A stretch of DNA of 64,000 nucleotides from Azospirillum melinis (GCF_013340935.1 NZ_WHOS01000009.1:1-64000); one strand, 5' to 3'. Positions 35,572 to 43,609 are shown, counted from the first letter of the stretch. Notes: generated from the sequence alone by a model not told the origin. Program-made: numbers and translations.

Positions 35572-37170
35572 ATGCCGGGAACGGTTCCATCCGACCGCGT
35601 GACCGCGGCCGCCGCCGCCCTGACGGTCTTTCTCACCGACCGGCAAATCGACGCCGGCAAGCTCAACCGCTTCACCGCGCTCTGCGACGAGATCCGGCGG
35701 ACCATCGAGTTCGACGGCCGGATGGAGCTTGCCGAACGGCTTGAGCGCGACGTGCCGGTGAACGACACGATCCGATTGCGTTCCGTGCTGTTCCATCTGA
35801 CCGGCGATCTCTATCATCTGGAGCGCATCCTTCATTACCTGATCCTGGGCGGCGACAGCGCCGATCCGGCGGCGCTGCACTACACCCACTGGTGCATCTC
35901 GCGGCAGCTGTTCCTGGGAACCGCCAGCGGCGAGAAGATGGCGACCTTCGTCGCCTGCGACCTGTTCCGCTATTACACGGCGATGGTCAGGCAGATCGCG
36001 CGGCGCTGGGGGCTGACACCGGCGCGGGCGGCCTTTCGCGACGGGCCGATCCGCCGCGTCGCGGTGGTGACCAACCAGTTCACCAACCAGGGACACCAGC
36101 CGACCCGCGACTGTTTCGACTTCGCCGCCCGCATGCAGGACGATTTCGGGCTGGACGTCGCCATCATCAACGTCAACGGCATGCCCGCCAGGGTCGAGAA
36201 TGTCTTCATCCCGCCGATGGTGGCGGAGGTCACGGCCGATCTGGAAGGCGTCTATGCATTGAAGATGTTCGGCCGGCAGGTGAAGGTCGCCTCCTTCACC
36301 GAGCCGGCCTTCAGCCAGGACAAGCTGCGCGTCATCGTCGAGGCCATCGACGGCTACGATCCGGACCTCATCGTCGCCTTCGGCGGGTCCAACATCGTCG
36401 CCGACCTCTTCGCGGAGGCCGATACCCGCCCGGTGGTGGCCATCCCCACCACCTCCAGCATCACCATCTCGCTCGCCCACATCGTGCTGGGGTACGAGGA
36501 GAACGACCACACCCGCTCCATCCCGGCCCTCTACCGGGCGCCGTTCGCCCGCCGTTTCCGCCCCTTCACCTTCGGCTTCACGCCGCCGCCGTCCGACGGC
36601 AAGCGCGTCGAAACCGGCTTCCCGGACGACACTTTCCTCTTCGCGGTGGTCGGCACCCGCCTGGATCTGGAGGTGGGGGCGGAGATTTTGGATCTGTACG
36701 ACGAAATCCTGGAGCGCTGCCCGGACAGCGCTCTGGTCTTCGCCGGGGAGGTGAAGGAACTGCCGGGCCGCCTTGCATCCCTGCGCAATCGGGACCGCAT
36801 GCGATGCCTCGGCCATGTCCCCGACATCCGCGCCTTCTATGCCCGCTGCCACGTCTTCCTCAACCCGCCGCGCCAGGGCGGTGGCGGCGGCGCCTCCTAT
36901 GCGCTGGCGGAGGGGGTGCCGGTGATCAGCTATGGCTCGGGCGATGTCGCCAGCAATGCCGGCCCGGCGTTCTGCGTGTCCGACCGCGATGCCTATCTGG
37001 CGCGTGCCGTGACGCTCGCCACCGATGCCAAGACCCTCGCCGAGGCCAGACTTGCGGCCAAGGCGCGCTTCGTCGAGATCGGCGACCGCACCCGCTGCGT
37101 CGAACGGCTGCTCGCCTACGGAGAGGAGGCGCGGACCCTGCTGCGCGGCGGACCGGCCGCCGGAAATTAA
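35572..37170 (+). CDS. Glycosyltransferase, GT-B type, with N-terminal helical domain, 532 aa
   Basis: The C-terminal half is a GT-B donor domain (TFLFAVVGTRLDLEVGAEIL, LVFAGEV, CLGHVPDIRAFYARC, and the donor loop ASYALAEGVPVISYGSGD). The middle holds the acceptor Rossmann half (VAVVTNQFTNQGHQPTRDC, IVAFGGSNIVADLF). The N-terminal about 140 residues are helical and unfamiliar. GGAAGGG precedes the ATG at 35572. It is followed 63 bp later by pseI and the cytidylyltransferase, so it is a candidate to transfer the resulting nonulosonic acid or another sugar to flagellin. That target is inference from position. Confidence 0.8.
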   Translation: MPGTVPSDRVTAAAAALTVFLTDRQIDAGKLNRFTALCDEIRRTIEFDGRMELAERLERDVPVNDTIRLRSVLFHLTGDLYHLERILHYLILGGDSADPAALHYTHWCISRQLFLGTASGEKMATFVACDLFRYYTAMVRQIARRWGLTPARAAFRDGPIRRVAVVTNQFTNQGHQPTRDCFDFAARMQDDFGLDVAIINVNGMPARVENVFIPPMVAEVTADLEGVYALKMFGRQVKVASFTEPAFSQDKLRVIVEAIDGYDPDLIVAFGGSNIVADLFAEADTRPVVAIPTTSSITISLAHIVLGYEENDHTRSIPALYRAPFARRFRPFTFGFTPPPSDGKRVETGFPDDTFLFAVVGTRLDLEVGAEILDLYDEILERCPDSALVFAGEVKELPGRLASLRNRDRMRCLGHVPDIRAFYARCHVFLNPPRQGGGGGASYALAEGVPVISYGSGDVASNAGPAFCVSDRDAYLARAVTLATDAKTLAEARLAAKARFVEIGDRTRCVERLLAYGEEARTLLRGGPAAGN

Positions 37171-37233
37171 CCTTCCTTCATGATTTCGTGAAAGACTGGG
37201 TCCGTCAGACCGATCCGATTGGAAAACCTGCCC

Positions 37234-38343
37234 GTGTCGAATGCCGCTCCAGGCCATGCCAACGGCCGCCTCCCCAGCCGACCGCCGATGTCCATCGCGG
37301 GGCGCCCGATTGGGCAGGGGCATCCGCCCTACCTGATCGCGGAGATGTCGGGGAACCACAATGGCGACCTCGGCCGTGCCCTGGCGCTGGTGGATGCGGC
37401 GAAGGAGGCGGGGGCCGACGCGGTCAAGCTGCAGACCTACACCGCCGACACCATCACCATCGCCCATGACGGTCCCGGCTTCCGGCTGGAGGGCGGGCTC
37501 TGGAACGGACGCACCCTGCATGACCTCTACCGCGAGGCGCACACCCCGTGGGACTGGCACGCCCCCCTGTTCGAGCGGGCGCGGTCGCTCGGGCTGACCA
37601 TCTTCAGCTCTCCCTTCGACGAGACCGCCATCGAGTTGCTGGAGGATCTTGACGCCCCGGCCTTCAAGATCGCCTCCTTCGAGGTGATCGACCTTCCCCT
37701 GATCCGCCGTGCCGCACGGTCCGGCAAGCCGCTGATCATCTCCACCGGCCTTGCCACGCTGGGCGAGATCGAAGAGGCAGTGGCCGCGGCGGGCGATGTC
37801 CCGCTCGCCCTGTTGCATTGCGTCAGCGGCTATCCCACCCCGCCGGAAGACTGCAACCTCCGGACGATCGCTCATCTGGCGGAGGCTTTCGGCGGCGTAA
37901 CCGCCGGCCTGTCCGACCACAGCCAGGGCATCGCCGTGCCGGTCGCCGCCGCGGTGATGGGTGCGGCGGTGATCGAGAAGCACTTCACCCTGTCGCGCGC
38001 CGACGGCGGTGTCGACAGCGCCTTTTCTCTGGAGCCGGCGGAGTTCAGGGCGATGGCCGACGCCGTGCGCACGGCGACCGCCGCCATGGGCTGCGTCGAT
38101 CACGGGGTGAAGCCCAGCGAGGCCGGCGGTCGCAACTATCGCCGTTCCCTCTATGTCGTTGCCGACGTGGAGGCGTGGGAGCCGCTGACCGCCGCCAATG
38201 TCCGTTCCATCCGCCCCGGCTTCGGGATGGCGCCCAAGCATCTGCCTGAGGTGCTGGGCCGCCGCGCTGTCCGCCGCCTTCGCCGGGGCGAACCGCTGGG
38301 CTGGGACATGCTGGCGCCTCCAGAGGAGGGGCCGCGTGGCTAA
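37234..38343 (+). CDS. pseI: Pseudaminic acid synthase (NeuB family), 369 aa
   Basis: Condenses phosphoenolpyruvate with a 6-deoxy-HexNAc derivative to form a nonulosonic acid. Family marks are LIAEMSGNHNGDL, GADAVKLQTYTADTIT, TIFSSPFDETAIELLEDL, AFKIASFE, STGLATLGEIEEAV, HCVSGYPTP, GLSDHS and EKHFTLSR. A C-terminal SAF/antifreeze-like domain ends with SIRPGFGMAPKHL. The TYTADT form points to PseI rather than NeuB or LegI. The start is uncertain: GTG 37234 has a weak site and TTG 37219 is an alternative. The stop overlaps the next gene by 8 bp. Other Pse pathway genes are not in the window. Confidence 0.88.
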   Translation: MSNAAPGHANGRLPSRPPMSIAGRPIGQGHPPYLIAEMSGNHNGDLGRALALVDAAKEAGADAVKLQTYTADTITIAHDGPGFRLEGGLWNGRTLHDLYREAHTPWDWHAPLFERARSLGLTIFSSPFDETAIELLEDLDAPAFKIASFEVIDLPLIRRAARSGKPLIISTGLATLGEIEEAVAAAGDVPLALLHCVSGYPTPPEDCNLRTIAHLAEAFGGVTAGLSDHSQGIAVPVAAAVMGAAVIEKHFTLSRADGGVDSAFSLEPAEFRAMADAVRTATAAMGCVDHGVKPSEAGGRNYRRSLYVVADVEAWEPLTAANVRSIRPGFGMAPKHLPEVLGRRAVRRLRRGEPLGWDMLAPPEEGPRG

Positions 38344-39100
38344 GCCCCCGAGCAGGCAGAGGATCGTCGCCATCTCGCAGGCGCGCATGACCTCGACCCG
38401 GCTGCCGGGCAAGGTGCTGATGCCGGCCGCCGGCCGTCCGCTGCTGGCTCATCATCTGGAGCGGCTGTCCCGCACGCCTAGCCTGGATGCGGTGGTGCTG
38501 GCGACGACGGTGAATGCCGCCGACGACCCGGTGGTGGAATGTGCGCAGGGACTTGGCGTCGCCGTTTTCCGCGGCGACGAGCAGGATGTGCTGGGCCGCT
38601 TCGCCGGCGCGGCGGCGCTGGCCGATGCCGATCTGGTGGTGCGCGTCACCGCCGACTGTCCGCTGATCGACCCGGCGCTGATCGGCCGCCTGATCGCCGC
38701 CTTTCAGGATGGCCAGCCGCTGGACTATCTGTCGATCGACAGCACGCGCTATCCGCGCGGTCTGGACGCCGAGATCTTTCCGCGCCGTCTGCTGGACGAG
38801 GCGGCGGCGAACGCCACCGATCCGGCGGAGCGGGAACACGTCACCCCCTACCTCTACCGCCGCCCCGACCGTTTCCGGCTGGGGACGGCGCTGGTGCCCG
38901 ACCTGCCGCTGGACAGCGATCTGGAAGGTCAGCGCTGGTGCGTGGACGAACCCGCCGACTATGAACTGGTGCGCCGCCTGCTGGAGGCGCTCTTGCCGGT
39001 CAACCCCGTCTTCGGCTGGCAGGATTGTTGCAAAACTCTTCGTGACCACCCCGATTGGGTGGACATCAACCGCTCGGTCCGGCAAAAGTCGCTGCACTGA
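38336..39100 (+). CDS. CMP-sugar cytidylyltransferase-like (SpsF/PseF type), 254 aa
   Basis: Nucleotidyltransferase of the CMP-KDO/SpsF group. The nucleotide-binding loop is AISQARMTSTRLPGKVL. RVTADCPLIDPALI carries the metal-binding Asp, and GLDAEIFPRRLLDEA is typical of SpsF. It starts with GTG at 38336, preceded by GGAGGGG, inside the end of pseI, so translation is coupled. It would activate the nonulosonic acid as its CMP-sugar for transfer to flagellin. SpsF-like proteins are more divergent than PseF, so the exact substrate is inferred from the neighbour. Confidence 0.82.
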   Translation: MAKPPSRQRIVAISQARMTSTRLPGKVLMPAAGRPLLAHHLERLSRTPSLDAVVLATTVNAADDPVVECAQGLGVAVFRGDEQDVLGRFAGAAALADADLVVRVTADCPLIDPALIGRLIAAFQDGQPLDYLSIDSTRYPRGLDAEIFPRRLLDEAAANATDPAEREHVTPYLYRRPDRFRLGTALVPDLPLDSDLEGQRWCVDEPADYELVRRLLEALLPVNPVFGWQDCCKTLRDHPDWVDINRSVRQKSLH

Positions 39101-39132
39101 CCCGGTGCCGGCTCGACCAAGGAGAAAAACTG

Positions 39133-39366
39133 ATGGATCGCAACGAATTCCTTCTCGCTCTTGACGAGATGCTCGAACTGGATCCCGGCACGCTGACCGG
39201 CGATGAGGCCCTGGAATCGTTGGAGGCCTGGGATTCGCTGGCGGTCATCAGCTTCATCGCGCTGGTGGACGAAAAGACCGGCGTCGTGGTCGAAGGCGAG
39301 AAGCTGGCCAAGGCCAAGACGGTCGGCGACCTGCTGGCCCTGGCGGGTGCGCCGGTCGCGGCCTGA
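39133..39366 (+). CDS. Acyl carrier protein, 77 aa
   Basis: Small carrier protein with the phosphopantetheine serine S35 in EAWDSLAVISF. The length and acidity are typical. AAGGAG lies eight bases upstream of the ATG. It follows the cytidylyltransferase at 32 bp and opens a cassette of acyl-handling genes. The sequence differs from FabC/AcpP (WDSL in place of DSLD), as in carriers dedicated to secondary products or glycan decoration. Confidence 0.88.
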   Translation: MDRNEFLLALDEMLELDPGTLTGDEALESLEAWDSLAVISFIALVDEKTGVVVEGEKLAKAKTVGDLLALAGAPVAA

Positions 39367-39369
39367 ACG

Positions 39370-40257
39370 GTGCCCGTTTCCCGGCCTGTTTCAGCCCGCC
39401 CCGTTTCGGCCGGCCCTGTTTCGGAAGGAAGCCGTCTGCGCGCCGGTGTCGCCACCGTCGCCGGCGGCCCTGCCGCTTATCTTTCGGTGGGCAGCGGCGG
39501 CGTGCCCGTGCTGCTTCTGCATGGCTTTGCCGGCGACCGACTGACCTGGCAGTTCAATCTGTCAGCCCTGTCGTCGCGGCGGCGTGCCATCGCCGTCGAC
39601 CTGCCGGGCCATGGCGGATCGACGCCCGATGTCGGCAGCGGCCTGGTTTCCGACTTCGCGCCGTGGCTGCTCGAATTCCTCGACGGGCTGGAACTGCCGC
39701 GCGTGCATGTGGTCGGCCATTCGATGGGCGGCTATGTCGCGCGCGAACTGGCGAGGCTGGCGCCCGACCGGGTGGCGAGCCTGACCCTGCTGTCGAGCGC
39801 CGGCCTGGGCACGGCTTTCGATCTGGAGTTCCTGCGGCGGGCCATGGCACCCGCCGATGTGGCGGAAGGACGTGCCTGCGCCGAACGGCTGTTCGCCGGC
39901 CCCTCGCCACTGATTCCCCGCTTCGGTGAGGTGCTGCACGCGCAGGGCGCCGACCCGGTCCGCCGCGCCGGATTGGAGCGCATCGTCGCGGAGTCCTTCG
40001 CCGCCCATGCCGGAGGCGGACCGCCGGTGGACTGGAGCGCCTATCCGATGCCGATCCAGGTGCTGTGGGGCCGCGAAGACCGCATCATCCCGATGCCGCC
40101 GGCCGACTGGCTGCCGCCGGCCGCACTCTACCGGGTGTTCGACAATGCCGGCCACCTGCCGCATATCGAGGCCGCCAGCCCGGTGACCGCCGCCATCCGC
40201 AGCTTTCTGGACAGCTGCGACGCCGCTCGATCCGGGCCGTCCGATCCGTTGAGTTGA
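39370..40257 (+). CDS. Alpha/beta hydrolase, thioesterase- or acyltransferase-like, 295 aa
   Basis: Alpha/beta hydrolase fold with LLLHGFAGDRLTW, VDLPGHGGS and the nucleophile elbow VVGHSMGGY (S118). The acid is in WGREDRIIP and the catalytic histidine in DNAGHLPHIE. It starts with GTG three bases after the ACP stop. The first 20 residues are a repeat of Pro-Val-Ser-Ala, which is odd for this fold. Being sandwiched between two ACP genes suggests it acts on an ACP-bound thioester, either releasing the acyl chain or moving it to a sugar. This is inference. Confidence 0.82.
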   Translation: MPVSRPVSARPVSAGPVSEGSRLRAGVATVAGGPAAYLSVGSGGVPVLLLHGFAGDRLTWQFNLSALSSRRRAIAVDLPGHGGSTPDVGSGLVSDFAPWLLEFLDGLELPRVHVVGHSMGGYVARELARLAPDRVASLTLLSSAGLGTAFDLEFLRRAMAPADVAEGRACAERLFAGPSPLIPRFGEVLHAQGADPVRRAGLERIVAESFAAHAGGGPPVDWSAYPMPIQVLWGREDRIIPMPPADWLPPAALYRVFDNAGHLPHIEAASPVTAAIRSFLDSCDAARSGPSDPLS

Positions 40258-40264
40258 AAAGACC

Positions 40265-40513
40265 ATGACCGACAGCATCTTCGCCCTGATCGCCGAGGAA
40301 CTCGGCCGCATCGCCGCCGACAAGGGGGAGGTAATGCCGCCCCTGACGGCGGACAGCCGTTTCCTCGACGGCGATCTGCCCATCGATTCCCTCGACCTCG
40401 CGACGTTGCTGGTGGTGCTGGAACAGCGGACCGGCCAGGATCCCTTCCGCGAGGGCTTCCGCCAGTTCACCACCGTCGGCGAACTGGCGGCGCTCTACAC
40501 CGTCCCGGCATGA
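40265..40513 (+). CDS. Acyl carrier protein, 82 aa
   Basis: Second carrier of the cassette, with serine S42 in LPIDSLDLATLLVVLEQRTG, closer to the classic DSLD motif. Its stop overlaps the start of the AMP-ligase by 4 bp (ATGA), a strong sign that the ligase loads this ACP. It differs clearly from the 77-aa ACP upstream, so the two may carry different acyl groups or serve priming and extension. Confidence 0.87.
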   Translation: MTDSIFALIAEELGRIAADKGEVMPPLTADSRFLDGDLPIDSLDLATLLVVLEQRTGQDPFREGFRQFTTVGELAALYTVPA

Positions 40514-41688
40514 CCGGCCGCCGCCCCGACTGGCTCCATCCTGCCTTCCGCCTGATCGAAGGGGAGGACAGCTTCGTCTGGGCGGATCTCGCGGCACTGC
40601 CGGTTCCGGCGGGCGGCGTCGTGCAGGCCGACCGGCCGTCGCGCGTGCTGGCCGCTCTGGCGGCGGCGGAAGCGGCGGGGCAGGGCCTGCTGCTGGCCCG
40701 TGGCGTGGCGGATCCGGAGGGCTGGCAGCCGGAACAGGGCTTCACCGTCACGCTGGAGAGTTCCGGCACCACCGGCGCACCCAAGCGCCTGCGCCACGAC
40801 TTCGCCCGGCTGCGCGGCCGGCTGCGCGGCGCGGCGGAGGAGGGGGCGCGCTGGCTGCTGACCTACGATCCCGGTGCCTTCGCCGGCCTTCAGGTGATGC
40901 TGACCGCCGCCGCAGCCGGGGCTCTGCTGGTCGCCGTGCCCGGAGGCGGTGGCGGCACCATCGCCGCCTTGGCACAGGCGGCGCGCCGTCATGCCGTGAC
41001 CCATGTCAGCGGCACGCCCAGTTTCTGGCGCGCCTTCCTGATGGCGCTCGGCGATGCGGAACTGCCGCTGGCCGCGGTGACGCTGGGGGGCGAGGCGGTC
41101 GACCAGCCGCTTCTCGACCGGCTGGTGGCGCGGTTCCCCCACGCCCGGCTGCGCCATATCTACGCCTCGACCGAGGCCGGTGCGTTGTTCGCCGTCGCCG
41201 ACGGCCGCGCCGGCTTCCCCGCCGCTTGGCTGGACGACGCGCCCGACGGGCTGGCGCTCCGCATCGTCGACGGCGTGCTTGAGGTGCGCAGCCCGCGCGC
41301 CGCCCCCGGAGTGGCCGACGGCGAGGGCTGGCTGTCCACCGGCGATCTGGTGGAGCGCCGGGGCGACCGGGTGCTGTTCGCCGGCCGTCTCGACGGGTTG
41401 GTCAATGTCGGTGGTGTGAAGGTCTCCGCCGAAGCGGTGGAACGCCGCCTGCTGGCGGTCGACGGGGTGGCCGATGCCATGGTCATGGCCGTGCCGAGTC
41501 CGATCACCGGCCATCTGCTGACCGCCACCATCGTGGCGGCGCCGGGCGTGGACGAGGCAACGTTGCGCGCCGGCCTGCGCGCCGCCGCCGCCGACCTGCT
41601 CCCCGCCGCACGCCCGCGCGCCCTGACCTTCGCCGACCATATCCCGCTGAGCATTGCGGGCAAGAAGAGCCGAAAGGGACCACAATGA
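40510..41688 (+). CDS. Short AMP-dependent acyl ligase, 392 aa
   Basis: ANL-superfamily enzyme. It has the P-loop LESSGTTGAPKRL near residue 80, HIYASTEAG, LSTGDL, the hinge GRLDGLVNVGGVKVSAEAVE, and a C-terminal lysine in AGKKSRKG. At 392 aa it is about 120 residues shorter than usual because most of the N-terminal subdomain before the P-loop is missing. Similar short ligases occur in polysaccharide and natural-product loci. It probably adenylates an acyl group and loads the overlapping ACP. It overlaps the SDR gene downstream by 4 bp. Confidence 0.85.
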   Translation: MTGRRPDWLHPAFRLIEGEDSFVWADLAALPVPAGGVVQADRPSRVLAALAAAEAAGQGLLLARGVADPEGWQPEQGFTVTLESSGTTGAPKRLRHDFARLRGRLRGAAEEGARWLLTYDPGAFAGLQVMLTAAAAGALLVAVPGGGGGTIAALAQAARRHAVTHVSGTPSFWRAFLMALGDAELPLAAVTLGGEAVDQPLLDRLVARFPHARLRHIYASTEAGALFAVADGRAGFPAAWLDDAPDGLALRIVDGVLEVRSPRAAPGVADGEGWLSTGDLVERRGDRVLFAGRLDGLVNVGGVKVSAEAVERRLLAVDGVADAMVMAVPSPITGHLLTATIVAAPGVDEATLRAGLRAAAADLLPAARPRALTFADHIPLSIAGKKSRKGPQ

Positions 41689-42461
41689 CCGCTGCCCATC
41701 CGACCGTGGACGACGGCTCCCTGGCCAAACGGCACGTCATCGTCACCGGTGGCAGCCGTGGCCTCGGCCTCGCGCTGGTGGAGGCGCTGCTGGCCGACGG
41801 CTACCGGGTCTCCACCTGTAGCCGCGCCCCGTCGGACGCGCTGGAGCGGCTGTCCGGCCCCGACCTGTCCTGGCATCCCTGCCGGATCGGCGATGGGGCG
41901 GAGGTCCGCGCCTTCTTCGACGCCGCTGTCGCCTGGGGCGGCAATTCGCCGCTGTGGGGGCTGGTCAACAATGCCGGCATCGCCCGTGAAGGCGTGCTGG
42001 CGACCTTTCCGGAGGTCGATGCCGAGGCCGTGATCCAGACCAACCTCACCGGGGCGCTCCAGGCCGCCCGCGCCTTCCTGCGCGCCAAGCTGGTGGCTCG
42101 TGGGGCGGGCGCACAGGGTGGGCGCATCGTCAACATCTCCTCCATCATCGGACAGCGCGGCTATGTCGGTCTGGCCGCCTATTCGGCGTCGAAGGCCGGG
42201 CTGGACGGGCTGACCCGGGCGCTGGCCCGGGAAGTCGGGCGGCGGGCGATCACCGTCAATTCGGTGGCGCCGGGCTATCTCGACACGGAGATGTCGGGCA
42301 GCCTGTCCGACGGGCAGCGCGACCAGATCGTGCGCCGCACCCCGCTGGGCCGGCTGGGCACCGCGGCGGACGTGGTGCCGCTGGTCCGTTTCCTGCTGAG
42401 CGACGGCGGTGGCTTCATCACGGGTCAGACCCTTACAGTGGATGGCGGCATCACCTGCTGA
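41685..42461 (+). CDS. SDR-family 3-oxoacyl-ACP reductase-like protein, 258 aa
   Basis: Classical short-chain dehydrogenase. The cofactor loop is TGGSRGLG at residues 21-28, with NNAG, the catalytic Ser in NISSIIG, the YSASK motif, and NSVAPGYLDTEM followed by FITGQTLTVDGG, as in FabG. It should reduce a beta-keto acyl group with NADPH. It is coupled by a 4-bp overlap to the ligase and followed at 52 bp by a KAS III. Together they could carry out one chain-extension and reduction step. No dehydratase or enoyl reductase is present, so a 3-hydroxyacyl product is likely. Confidence 0.88.
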   Translation: MTAAHPTVDDGSLAKRHVIVTGGSRGLGLALVEALLADGYRVSTCSRAPSDALERLSGPDLSWHPCRIGDGAEVRAFFDAAVAWGGNSPLWGLVNNAGIAREGVLATFPEVDAEAVIQTNLTGALQAARAFLRAKLVARGAGAQGGRIVNISSIIGQRGYVGLAAYSASKAGLDGLTRALAREVGRRAITVNSVAPGYLDTEMSGSLSDGQRDQIVRRTPLGRLGTAADVVPLVRFLLSDGGGFITGQTLTVDGGITC

Positions 42462-42513
42462 GGCCGCGTGTGACGCTGCAGGAAAACGGGGCAAGAAAAC
42501 GGGGAAGGCGGAG

Positions 42514-43572
42514 ATGGTCGCCAGCCGGATCGACGGGGTGAGCGTGCGCGGCATCGTCGGCTGCGTGCCGGACGGGCGTGAAACGGTTGCGGATCTCGCC
42601 CGCCGCTTCGGTGAGGAGGCCGCCCGCAAGGTCGCCGCCGCCACCGGGATCGAGGAGCGGCGGATCGTTGCCCCCGGCCAATGCACCAGCGACCTTGCCG
42701 AGGCCGCCACCCGCCGCCTGCTCGACGGGTTGGGGTGGGAGCCCGACAGCATCGACCTGCTGGTTCTGGTGACCCAGACCCACGACCAGACGCTGCCCGG
42801 CACCGCGTCCCTGCTGCACCGGCGGCTCGGGCTGCGCAAGGGCGCGGCGGTGCTCGACATCACCCATGGCTGCTCCGGCTTCGTCTATGGGCTGTGGGTC
42901 GCCGGCGGGATGCTGAAGCCGGCCGGGCGGAGGGCGCTGCTGCTGGTCGGCGACACCACCTCGCGGCTGATCGATCCGGAGGACCGGGCGGTCGCCCCGC
43001 TGTTCGGCGATGGGGCCGCCGCGGTGGCGCTGGAACTTGACGACAGGGCGGAACCGATCGCCTTCGACCTGGGCAGCGATGGGGCCGGCGCGCCCTATCT
43101 GGCGGCCGACGGCGGGGCGATGCGCCATCCGGACCGGCCGCCCCGCCTGTTCATGGACGGGACCCAGGTCTTCGCCTTCACCCTGCGCGAAGTGCCGGCA
43201 AGCGTGCGTGCCGCGCTCGACGGCGCCGGCTGGACCACGGACATGGTCGACCACCTCGTCCTGCATCAGGCCAATGCCCAGATGATCCGCCATCTGGGCC
43301 AGAAGCTTGGCGTCGCTGCCGACCGCACCGTCGTCGCCCTGCGCGACGTCGGCAACACCAGTTCCGCCTCAATTCCCCTGGCACTTGCCGCTTCGCTGGC
43401 CGACAGCCTGACCGCAGGCCCTCGCCGGCTTTTGCTGTCCGGCTTCGGCGTCGGCTGGTCCTGGGGCAGCGCGGCGCTCGTCGCCGGGCCGCTGGCGGTG
43501 TGCGAAACGGTTGTCCTCCCCGGCAGGAAATACCCGGCAGAATCTGCCGCCCCGGCAAGCCCTGCCGCCTGA
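42514..43572 (+). CDS. 3-oxoacyl-ACP synthase III-like (KAS III), 352 aa
   Basis: FabH-like condensing enzyme with a full Cys-His-Asn triad: C120 in DITHGCSGF, H251 in LHQANAQM and N281 in VGNTSSAS. The spacings (131 and 30) match FabH. It should condense an acyl starter with an ACP-bound extender. The start ATG 42514 has a GGGGAAGGCGGAG site. The 3' end of the gene contains palindromes that look like enhancer sites for the flagellin promoter downstream, so this coding sequence doubles as regulatory DNA. It ends the acyl cassette. Confidence 0.9.
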   Translation: MVASRIDGVSVRGIVGCVPDGRETVADLARRFGEEAARKVAAATGIEERRIVAPGQCTSDLAEAATRRLLDGLGWEPDSIDLLVLVTQTHDQTLPGTASLLHRRLGLRKGAAVLDITHGCSGFVYGLWVAGGMLKPAGRRALLLVGDTTSRLIDPEDRAVAPLFGDGAAAVALELDDRAEPIAFDLGSDGAGAPYLAADGGAMRHPDRPPRLFMDGTQVFAFTLREVPASVRAALDGAGWTTDMVDHLVLHQANAQMIRHLGQKLGVAADRTVVALRDVGNTSSASIPLALAASLADSLTAGPRRLLLSGFGVGWSWGSAALVAGPLAVCETVVLPGRKYPAESAAPASPAA

Positions 43573-43609
43573 TCGGCAGAATTTGCCGACGGATAGGCAA
43601 AATTTGCCG
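43535..43609 (+). promoter_or_regulatory. Three palindromes, likely activator sites for the flagellin promoter
   Basis: CGGCAGAATCTGCCG (43535-43549), CGGCAGAATTTGCCG (43574-43588) and GGCAAAATTTGCC (43596-43608) share the form GGCARAATYTGCC. Centres are 39 and 21 bp apart, the latter two helical turns. A fourth half-like copy, GGCAAATTTG, is at 43651-43660. They sit about 60-130 bp upstream of the sigma-54 promoter, where FlbD- or FleQ-type activators bind. The protein that binds them is inferred. Confidence 0.75.

Noticed and set aside
35392..38412. A very long open frame on the minus strand across the glycosyltransferase, pseI and cytidylyltransferase genes
   Set aside because: It is the complementary-strand shadow of high-GC genes with clear family matches on the + strand. 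Only the last 72 codons, with their own ribosome site, look real.
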